Assembly: GCA_964480915.1 (NCBI GenBank)
Contig: CAYZRS010000121.1
Span: forward strand, 1 to 6,073
Length of the DNA stretch: 6,073 bases
Direction: 5' to 3'
DNA from: CAWGCE01 sp964480915
GTDB taxonomy: Bacteria > Planctomycetota > Planctomycetia > Pirellulales > Pirellulaceae
In this document: in pieces, positions 1-6,044 of the stretch
Numbering within the stretch: the stretch's first letter is position 1
How the letters are laid out: each line of letters starts with the position of its first letter
Position numbers and translations under genes: made by a program
The notes under the pieces: model-generated
What the model was told of the DNA's origin: nothing
Database searches by the model: none
The model's input: the letters and a program-made list of their open reading frames with translations, nothing else

Positions 1-28
1 CAAATCTCAAATCTCAAATCTCAAATCT
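1..28. repeat. Perfect heptamer tandem array, CAAATCT x4
   Basis: Four exact consecutive copies of CAAATCT start at the first base of the window, so the array may extend further left. It ends 17 bases before the imuA start codon and lies in the region where the imuA promoter or leader would be expected. The array is A/T-rich compared with the coding sequence. Its unit differs by one base from the unit of the array at 6045-6073 when that one is read on the - strand (CAAATTT). Heptanucleotide tandem repeats are known from other bacteria, notably the STRR repeats of cyanobacteria. Their function here is unknown. Confidence 0.95.
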
Positions 29-45
29 TCTTAGTCCCCCAGCCC

Positions 46-870
46 ATGCACCCGCCTCTTCACACCATCGACGCGCTCCGTGACCAGCTTCAACACTGGG
101 AAGCGAAGCACCATAAGCCGAGCTTGGTCGAGCCTATTTCCAGCGGCTGCCAGGCGTTTGATGATTGGTTACCGAAAGGCGGGTTTGCTCCGGGGCAGTT
201 AATTGAGTGGCTCAGCAGTCGGCCCGGCAGTGGGGCGGCGGCGTTGGCTTGGGTGATTGCCATCCGATCGGTTCGTGACGCAAACTGCCCGTCCGGTTCT
301 ACCCAAAGCATTGTCGTGGTCGATCGGGACGGGACGTTTTACCCTTCGGCAGCGATCGCTTGGGGTTTGAAACCGGAACAAATCATGATTGTCCAACCCA
401 AGAACCTGGACGACACGATGTGGGCGCTGAACCAAGCACTACGCTGCTCGGCCGTCACCGCCGTCTGGACAAGATTAGAAACCATCGATGCCAGCCATTT
501 TCGCCGTCTGCAATTGTCGGCCGAAGAAGGAGCCACCTTGGGGCTATTCGTGCGGCCGGCGTCGGCCCAAGGACAACCCAGTTGGTCCGACGTGCAGTTA
601 TTGGTCCGGCCACGTTCACTTCAACCGGGCAAGCTGCACGAACCGAACAACGAGCCGGTCCCGCAATCGCCGCGGCCCTATCGCCGAGCCTGGGAATTGC
701 AGATGTTACGGTGTCGCGGTGGGACCGCGGGCGGGTCCCTCTTGTTGCAAATGGAAGAAACCTCTGGACAACTCCAACCGCTGACACCCTCCACCCATGA
801 AACGAGCGCTCTGCATCTGGCTGCCGAACTGGCCCGTCCAGCGAATCGTCGTCGCTCGGCCCGAGCTTAA
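46..870 (+). CDS. imuA: ImuA-type RecA-like accessory protein of the translesion mutasome
   Basis: ImuA is the RecA/SulA-like partner of ImuB and DnaE2 in damage-induced error-prone DNA synthesis in the cytoplasm. The 274-residue length is normal for the family. Visible RecA-fold parts are the entry segment 'SSGCQAFDDWLPKGGFAPGQ' (32-51), a P-loop-like SSRPGSGAAALA (57-68), a hydrophobic strand SIVVVDRDG (88-96), and the ImuA-like block 'SHFRRLQLSAEEGATLGLFV' (150-169), followed by RP. The P-loop lacks the Walker A lysine and the following Thr/Ser (Ala-Ala instead), so classical ATP binding is doubtful. The tail is basic (RRRSARA). The ATG at 46 is the only sensible start; no Shine-Dalgarno sequence precedes it. 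The last 74 bases overlap imuB in another frame. Sequence alone is weak for this divergent family, but position directly before imuB and dnaE2 makes the assignment firm. Confidence 0.88.
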   Translation: MHPPLHTIDALRDQLQHWEAKHHKPSLVEPISSGCQAFDDWLPKGGFAPGQLIEWLSSRPGSGAAALAWVIAIRSVRDANCPSGSTQSIVVVDRDGTFYPSAAIAWGLKPEQIMIVQPKNLDDTMWALNQALRCSAVTAVWTRLETIDASHFRRLQLSAEEGATLGLFVRPASAQGQPSWSDVQLLVRPRSLQPGKLHEPNNEPVPQSPRPYRRAWELQMLRCRGGTAGGSLLLQMEETSGQLQPLTPSTHETSALHLAAELARPANRRRSARA

Positions 871-2407
871 ATTTCATCCGGTCGTGTTGTTTCGCCGTGA
901 CGCGCGACGGGGCCAGCTGGTTTGTCACTGCTCCACCGCCGCCCGCAAACTGGGCATTCACCCGTCCATGCCAGTGGCCGAAGCCGAGGCGCTACTCCAA
1001 CACAGCACCGCCAAAGTCATGCACCTCGCCGAACATGAACCGCAAGCCGACTTCGAAGAGATCGAACAACTGGCGATGCGCTGCGAGCAATTCAGTTCGC
1101 ATGTCGGATTGGAAAACAGCCTCAACAACGCATCCGAAACGCCCGAACCGAGTTCCATCCTACTCGACATCGGTGGCACGGCCGACTTGCTGGGCGGTGA
1201 AACCAAACTCACCGAACGCATCGTCCGCGCTTTCCAAAGCCGGCACTACCTCACGCGGCTCGGTGTGGCCGATACGTTGGGCGCCGCTTGGGCGGTCGCG
1301 CACTTCGATGTTGAAAATCGGCTGGCCATCCCTCACATTGAAATCGTACCGCCGACGGAACACACGACGGCATTAACGCCACTACCGATCGAAGCCTTGC
1401 GCTTGAACAGCGACACGCTCGACCTGCTTCATCAACTGGGCGTCCAACTCATCGGCCAACTGCTGGCGCTCCCCCGCGGCGGCTTGCGGTCGCGTTTTGG
1501 CGATGCGGTGCTTAAACGGCTTGATCAGGCGATTGGCAAGACCAGCGAAGTCATTCCCACCTACCGCCCGATCGCCCCCTTAGAAGTTTTTCATTCGCTC
1601 GAACACGCTACCGATCGTCGGGAGGTGATCGAGCATCTACTTCAGGAACTGCTCACCGAACTGGCTCATCGGCTGCGTGACCAGAATCGTGGAGTCATCC
1701 AGTTAGAAAGCGAATTGATTTCGATCGAACGGCGTCCCATCCTGATTCATGTCGGACTGTTCCGCCCCACCTGCGATCCGCATCATCTTTTCGACCTGAT
1801 GCGAATGCAGCTCGACCGGCAAACCCTCACCGCCGCCGTCCAAGAAGTCACGGTCCGAGCCACGTTGACTTCACGCCTTACCGATAAGCAGCGCTCGTTC
1901 CTCGACGACCGCTCGACGCACGTTTCCCAGCAACTGGCCCACTTGGTCGAACGACTCAGCAGTCGACTCGGACGCGATCGAGTCGTCACGACTCGCTTGC
2001 TGGCCGAACCGCAACCGGAAAGCAACTACCGCTACGAGCCGCTTGCCGGCCAAGCGAAGCGTAACACTGGAGGCACTCCAACCGCCATCAGCAAAAACGC
2101 CGCCACCGCCGGACTACGTCCTCTGCATCTTTACCCGTCTCCCATCCCCTTACGCACGATCGAACTCGCCTCCACCCCGCAAACTCGCCACCGCACCTGG
2201 ACCGTCCACCCCGCCGCCTTTCAACACCGTGGCCACACGCACCACATCACCAACACCTGGGGCCCCGAACGCATCGAAACCGGCTGGTGGCGAGGCCCCA
2301 CCGTCCGCCGCGACTATTACCGAGTCGAAGACGAACACGGGTGTCGCTATTGGATTTTTCGAGACCTGGAAAGGCGGCAGTGGTTTTTGCATGGTTTTTT
2401 TGGGTGA
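797..2407 (+). CDS. imuB: ImuB, catalytically inactive Y-family polymerase homologue (mutasome adaptor)
   Basis: ImuB resembles Y-family polymerases (DinB/UmuC) but acts as an adaptor bringing DnaE2 and ImuA to the beta clamp. The start MKRALCIWLPNWPVQR (1-16) is the family's typical N-terminus and fixes the ATG at 797; no Shine-Dalgarno sequence is seen. It replaces the first acidic catalytic motif of active enzymes. The second motif, Asp-Glu in active enzymes, aligns with Ser119-Ser120 just before ILLDIGGTADLLGG (121-134). A helix-hairpin-helix region (about 198-245) and a little-finger-like region (about 255-400, with LFRPTCDPHHLFDL at 321-334) follow. QRSFL (365-369) is a candidate clamp-binding motif. 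Residues 415-440 look like a flexible linker. The C-terminal block GPERIETGWWRG to WFLHGFFG (489-536) is characteristic of ImuB. Length (536 aa) is typical. It overlaps imuA by 74 bases, which suggests coupled translation. Confidence 0.96.
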   Translation: MKRALCIWLPNWPVQRIVVARPELKFHPVVLFRRDARRGQLVCHCSTAARKLGIHPSMPVAEAEALLQHSTAKVMHLAEHEPQADFEEIEQLAMRCEQFSSHVGLENSLNNASETPEPSSILLDIGGTADLLGGETKLTERIVRAFQSRHYLTRLGVADTLGAAWAVAHFDVENRLAIPHIEIVPPTEHTTALTPLPIEALRLNSDTLDLLHQLGVQLIGQLLALPRGGLRSRFGDAVLKRLDQAIGKTSEVIPTYRPIAPLEVFHSLEHATDRREVIEHLLQELLTELAHRLRDQNRGVIQLESELISIERRPILIHVGLFRPTCDPHHLFDLMRMQLDRQTLTAAVQEVTVRATLTSRLTDKQRSFLDDRSTHVSQQLAHLVERLSSRLGRDRVVTTRLLAEPQPESNYRYEPLAGQAKRNTGGTPTAISKNAATAGLRPLHLYPSPIPLRTIELASTPQTRHRTWTVHPAAFQHRGHTHHITNTWGPERIETGWWRGPTVRRDYYRVEDEHGCRYWIFRDLERRQWFLHGFFG

Positions 2408-2441
2408 GCGAGCGACGAGCGACACGAGACGAGAGACACAT
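2407..2441. repeat. Degenerate 7-base-period purine-rich tract after imuB
   Basis: Immediately after the imuB stop, the + strand can be cut into five consecutive related heptamers: AGCGAGC, GACGAGC, GACACGA, GACGAGA and GACACAT. Four start with GAC and all are rich in GA/GC dinucleotides. The 7-base period matches the three perfect arrays in this window, although the unit is different. It could be a decayed heptamer array, but a simple purine-rich tract cannot be excluded. Confidence 0.5.
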
Positions 2442-2450
2442 CAAATATTG

Positions 2451-2478
2451 CGTTAGTCCCGAAGGGACGGCCCTAACG
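2451..2478. repeat. Small inverted repeat in the imuB-dnaE2 spacer
   Basis: CGTTAG (2451-2456) is exactly complementary to CTAACG (2473-2478), and inside it TCCC (2457-2460) can pair with GGGA (2464-2467) around a GAA loop, leaving CGGCC as a bulge. An alternative uses GTCCC/GGGAC (2456-2460 with 2464-2468). No T-run follows on either strand, so it does not look like an intrinsic terminator. It begins 44 bases after the imuB stop. It could be a dispersed REP-like intergenic element or an RNA processing site; neither can be shown from one copy. Confidence 0.6.
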
Positions 2479-2490
2479 GAACAAACGTCT

Positions 2491-2531
2491 GGCGATTCGT
2501 TTGGCGATTCGTTTGGCGATTCGTTTGGCGA
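2491..2531. repeat. 12-base tandem repeat, GGCGATTCGTTT x3.4, cut by the gap
   Basis: Three exact copies of GGCGATTCGTTT (2491-2502, 2503-2514, 2515-2526) and the first five bases of a fourth run directly into the N stretch. The array is therefore truncated by missing sequence and its true copy number is unknown. Read in one + frame it would encode repeats of Gly-Asp-Ser-Phe, but that frame is not part of a credible gene: its upstream part only shadows the end of imuB. Confidence 0.95.
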
Positions 2532-2631
2532 NNNNNNNNNNNNNNNNNNNNNNNNNNNNNNNNNNNNNNNNNNNNNNNNNNNNNNNNNNNNNNNNNNNNN
2601 NNNNNNNNNNNNNNNNNNNNNNNNNNNNNNN
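2532..2631. other. Assembly gap of exactly 100 N
   Basis: One hundred consecutive undetermined bases. A round 100 is a common placeholder for a scaffold gap of unknown length, so the real distance between imuB and dnaE2 may differ. The gap lies between two different tandem repeats, the usual reason for short-read assembly to break. Any promoter, operator or small gene in front of dnaE2 could be hidden here. Confidence 0.98.
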
Positions 2632-2659
2632 TTTTCCGTTTTCCGTTTTCCGTTTTCCG
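2632..2659. repeat. Perfect heptamer tandem array, TTTTCCG x4
   Basis: Four exact copies of TTTTCCG (CGGAAAA on the other strand) begin at the first base after the N stretch, so the array probably continues into the gap. It ends 28 bases before the dnaE2 start codon, at a distance similar to that between the 5' heptamer array and imuA. The unit is unrelated to those of the two outer arrays apart from its length of seven. Confidence 0.95.
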
Positions 2660-2687
2660 TTCGCCTCTACCTCTGCCTCCGTTCTCC

Positions 2688-5600
2688 ATGCACAAATACA
2701 CCGAACTTCACTGCCTCACCAACTTCAGTTTCCTCACCGGAGCCTCGCATGCGGATGAGCTCGTACAGCGCGCCGTTGAACTGGGCTATCACGCGTTGGC
2801 TGTCACCGATCACGATTCGATTGCGGGGATTGTGCGTGCTCATTCGGCGGCGAAAGAGTTTGGGTTACACCTAATCGTGGGTGCTCAACTAAATTTGCTC
2901 GACGCGCCACCGGTGGTGGTCTGGATTCCCGATCGAGCCTCGTATGGCCGGCTCTGTCGGTTACTGACCGTGGGGCGACGGCGTGCTGAGAAAGGTTCTT
3001 GCGAACTCTACTTTGCAGACTTGGCAGCACATGCGGCAGGCATGCTGGCCGGGATTGTGGCGGATGATCCACCGCCAGAATCGCTGGACAGATACCGGGA
3101 GCTGTTTGGGGAGCGAGCCTATTTGCTGGCTCATTTGCATCATGGACCGGATGATCAGCGCAAATTGCAGCGTCTGAAACAACAGTCACGCGACCACCAT
3201 TTACCGCTCGTGGCGGCGGGTAACGTCCACTACCACGCGCCCGAACGTTTGCTGCTGCATGATGTGCTGACCGCCATCCGTCTAGGAACCTCGGTCGATC
3301 GCTTGGGGGAAGCTCGGTTTGCCAACGCGCAGCGGCACCTGCGTTCAATCGACGAGCTGGCCCATATCTATCGCTCCGTGCCCGAGGCGCTCGCACGCAC
3401 AAGCGAGCTCGCCAATCGCTGTACGTTTTCGTTGGACGAGCTCCGTTACGAGTACCCCGAAGAACTGGCTCCTGACGGCCTGACTCCTTTTGAGTATTTG
3501 CAAAAACTCGTTTGGGAAGGAGCCGCTCGGCGTTATCCGACGGGCATATCGGACAAAGTTCGCGCGCTGATCGATCATGAGCTGGCGCTGATTCACGACA
3601 TGCACTACGAAGCCTACTTCCTCACCGTTTGGGATCTGGTTCGGTACGCCCGCAGCCGCAACATTCTTTGTCAAGGACGCGGCTCGGCAGCCAACTCGGC
3701 CGTTTGTTTTTGCCTCGAAGTCACCGCCGTCGACCCGGAAACAACCGACGTGCTGTTCGAACGGTTCATCAGTCGCGAACGGAACGAAGCGCCCGATATC
3801 GATGTCGATTTTGAACACGAACGGCGTGAAGAAGTACTGCAGTATCTGTACGAACGCTACGGACGTGAGCGAGCCGGCTTGGCAGCGGTCGTCGTGACGT
3901 ATCGTTTGCGATCGGCGATCCGCGACGCCGGGAAGGCGTTGGGACTGTCACTCGATTGCGTCGACGCGCTGGCCAAACAGGTCGACGGGTATTACTCAAC
4001 CGATCAAGACTTGCCCTTGCGCTGTCGGCAGGTCGGATTTGATCCCGATTCGACGAAGGGGCAAGAACTGCTGACTGTGGTCGAGCAGTTAGTTGGCTTC
4101 CCGCGGCATCTTTCGCAACACGTGGGCGGCATGGTGATGACGCAAGGGCCGCTGTGCGAGCTCGTTCCGATCGAAAACGCAGCGATGGAAGGACGCACAG
4201 TCATTTGTTGGGATAAGAACGATTTAGAAGATTTGGGAATCTTAAAAGTCGACTGCCTGGCGCTGGGCATGTTGACCGCCATTCGAAAAGCGTTCGACCT
4301 CATCGATCAACACGCCGGGCGGCGCTGGACGCTGGCCAACATTCCCCCTGACGATCCCGACGTTTACGACATGATTTGTCGAGCCGACACGATCGGTGTG
4401 TTTCAGATCGAGAGTCGAGCTCAAATGAGCATGCTGCCACGACTGCAGCCACGCTGCTATTACGACCTGGTGATTGAAGTGGCGATCGTGCGACCGGGTC
4501 CGATCCAGGGACAGATGGTGCATCCTTATTTGCGTCGTCGAGCGGGCGACGAAGAGGTCGTGTATGCCAATGACGCGATTCGCGAAGTCTTGCAAAAGAC
4601 GATGGGCGTACCGATTTTCCAAGAACAGGCCATGCGATTAGCCGTCGTTGCGGCCGGATTTACTCCGGGAGAGGCCGATCAACTCCGTCGCGCGATGGGA
4701 AAGTGGCGGAAGACCGGTGTCATCGATACGTTTCGTCGAAAGCTGATTGAAGGGATGCTCGCGCGAGGCCTAACGGAAGAATTTGCCTTGCAAGTGTTCC
4801 AGCAGATCCGCGGTTTTGGCGAATACGGCTTTCCCGAATCGCATGCCGCCAGCTTTGCGCTGCTTGTTTACGTCTCGGCCTGGCTCAAACATCACTACCC
4901 GGCCGCCTTCTGCGCCGCGATCATCAACAGCCACCCGATGGGATTCTATGCACCGGCTCAGTTGATTCGCGACGCGCAAGAACACGGTGTGGAGATGAAT
5001 CCGGTCGATGTGAACCATAGTGATTGGGATTTCTCATTAGAGGCATCTTCAAACAATGGACGGAATCCAGAAACCGCCACACCCCTCGAAACCAGCGCGA
5101 TCTCACAAGAGCCTGCCCCCTTGGGGAAAATGCCGGTGGTGAACAATCCAGCGCACATTCCGCAACCGCTCACGGAAGGTCACGATCACCAGCCGGCAAT
5201 CCGAATCGGCTTGCGAACCGTGGCGGGACTCTCGCATCGCCATGCAGAACAATTGATCGCAGCGCGCGGAGCCAAGCCATTTACTTCGCAAGACGATTTC
5301 ACACGACGCACGCAATTACCTCGATCTGTCATCAAGCAGTTGGCCGCCGCCGACGCCCTCGCATCGCTCGGCCGCGACCGGCGGCAAGCTTTGTGGGAAG
5401 CGCTCGCACAGGAAAAGGCACCACGCGACACGCCCCTCTTCGACCAACTGATCGCCGAAGACGAATTGCCCGTCGATTTGCCAGAACTCGCACCGCTGGA
5501 AAACGTGTTTGCCGACTATCAGACGAAGGGGCATTCGCTGCGAAATCATCCCGTCTCGTTTTATCGCACCGCGTTGGCAACCAAGCATGTCGTGACCGCC

Positions 5601-5921
5601 GCCGATCTGGCCGAGTTACCGTCTGACCGCATCGTAAAAGTCGCCGGGATCGTCCTCCTGCGCCAACGCCCTTCGACCGCCAAAGGGATCACGTTCGTTA
5701 CCCTTGAAGACGAAACGGGCACCACCAACCTCGTCATCCATCAAGCAACCTGGGAACGCTTTTACCCGATCGCCAAACGGTCGCCAGCCTGGATCGCCCG
5801 CGGCACGCTTGAATCTCGCCACTCCGTGATTCACGTGATTGTCAAACAGCTGTACGATTTCGGGGAATTCGTCGGCGACACAGAAAACCAAATTGCCCAA
5901 CGAGCCAGAAATTTCCGATAA
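2688..5921 (+). CDS. dnaE2: Error-prone DNA polymerase DnaE2 (ImuC), C-family
   Basis: This is the catalytic subunit of the mutasome: it extends DNA past lesions with low fidelity after damage. The 1077-residue protein is complete and of normal family length. The N-terminal PHP domain starts ELHCLTNFSFLTGASH (6-21) and has VTDHDS (39-44), but several metal ligands of active PHP domains are replaced. The polymerase core has CQGRGSAANS (328-337), the catalytic PDIDVDF motif (369-375; Asp370 and Asp372), a likely third catalytic Asp522 in LKVDCLALG, VRPGPIQGQM (601-610) and YGFPESHAASFALL (713-726). Tandem helix-hairpin-helix sequences (about 838-905) and an OB fold (about 981-1057) follow. The end, ARNFR, resembles the family's common RDF[RH] ending. 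A poorly conserved linker occupies about 784-836. The ATG at 2688 gives the standard N-terminus; the leader is pyrimidine-rich without a Shine-Dalgarno sequence. DnaE2 is distinguished from replicative DnaE1 by its motifs, length and the imuAB neighbours. Confidence 0.98.
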   Translation: MHKYTELHCLTNFSFLTGASHADELVQRAVELGYHALAVTDHDSIAGIVRAHSAAKEFGLHLIVGAQLNLLDAPPVVVWIPDRASYGRLCRLLTVGRRRAEKGSCELYFADLAAHAAGMLAGIVADDPPPESLDRYRELFGERAYLLAHLHHGPDDQRKLQRLKQQSRDHHLPLVAAGNVHYHAPERLLLHDVLTAIRLGTSVDRLGEARFANAQRHLRSIDELAHIYRSVPEALARTSELANRCTFSLDELRYEYPEELAPDGLTPFEYLQKLVWEGAARRYPTGISDKVRALIDHELALIHDMHYEAYFLTVWDLVRYARSRNILCQGRGSAANSAVCFCLEVTAVDPETTDVLFERFISRERNEAPDIDVDFEHERREEVLQYLYERYGRERAGLAAVVVTYRLRSAIRDAGKALGLSLDCVDALAKQVDGYYSTDQDLPLRCRQVGFDPDSTKGQELLTVVEQLVGFPRHLSQHVGGMVMTQGPLCELVPIENAAMEGRTVICWDKNDLEDLGILKVDCLALGMLTAIRKAFDLIDQHAGRRWTLANIPPDDPDVYDMICRADTIGVFQIESRAQMSMLPRLQPRCYYDLVIEVAIVRPGPIQGQMVHPYLRRRAGDEEVVYANDAIREVLQKTMGVPIFQEQAMRLAVVAAGFTPGEADQLRRAMGKWRKTGVIDTFRRKLIEGMLARGLTEEFALQVFQQIRGFGEYGFPESHAASFALLVYVSAWLKHHYPAAFCAAIINSHPMGFYAPAQLIRDAQEHGVEMNPVDVNHSDWDFSLEASSNNGRNPETATPLETSAISQEPAPLGKMPVVNNPAHIPQPLTEGHDHQPAIRIGLRTVAGLSHRHAEQLIAARGAKPFTSQDDFTRRTQLPRSVIKQLAAADALASLGRDRRQALWEALAQEKAPRDTPLFDQLIAEDELPVDLPELAPLENVFADYQTKGHSLRNHPVSFYRTALATKHVVTAADLAELPSDRIVKVAGIVLLRQRPSTAKGITFVTLEDETGTTNLVIHQATWERFYPIAKRSPAWIARGTLESRHSVIHVIVKQLYDFGEFVGDTENQIAQRARNFR

Positions 5922-6044
5922 GGTAGAGTGAGCCGTCCAGCGATCGCCGGAGACTGGAATAACCAGAACGCGACGAAGTACCGAAAACACTCGCGTCTGG
6001 CCAGCGCAACTGTGGAAACCCTGCTTTTGAAATAGGAGCTCAGG

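Noticed and set aside
455..961. 168-codon frame on the - strand across the imuA/imuB junction
   Set aside because: It is the antisense shadow of two well-supported genes, with no recognisable domain.
2395..2401. T7 run at the end of imuB as a terminator or slippage site
   Set aside because: No GC-rich hairpin precedes it, and the protein ends in the normal family sequence (WFLHGFFG), so there is no sign of frameshifting.
2287..2874. Open frame running from the end of imuB through the N stretch into dnaE2, with Gly-Asp-Ser-Phe repeats
   Set aside because: It reads out-of-frame imuB and dnaE2 sequence and is bridged only by undetermined bases. The repeats come from the 12-base tandem array.
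2803..3402. 199-codon frame on the - strand inside dnaE2
   Set aside because: It is Arg/Pro/Ala-rich, as expected from antisense of GC-rich coding sequence, and lies wholly inside the conserved PHP region of dnaE2.
5954..5966. Possible terminator hairpin CTGG-AATAA-CCAG after dnaE2
   Set aside because: The stem is only four base pairs and no T-run follows.
5928..6035. Short GTG-started reading frame of 35 codons after dnaE2
   Set aside because: It is very short, uses a GTG start with no well-spaced ribosome binding site, and shows no recognisable motif. Nothing separates it from chance.
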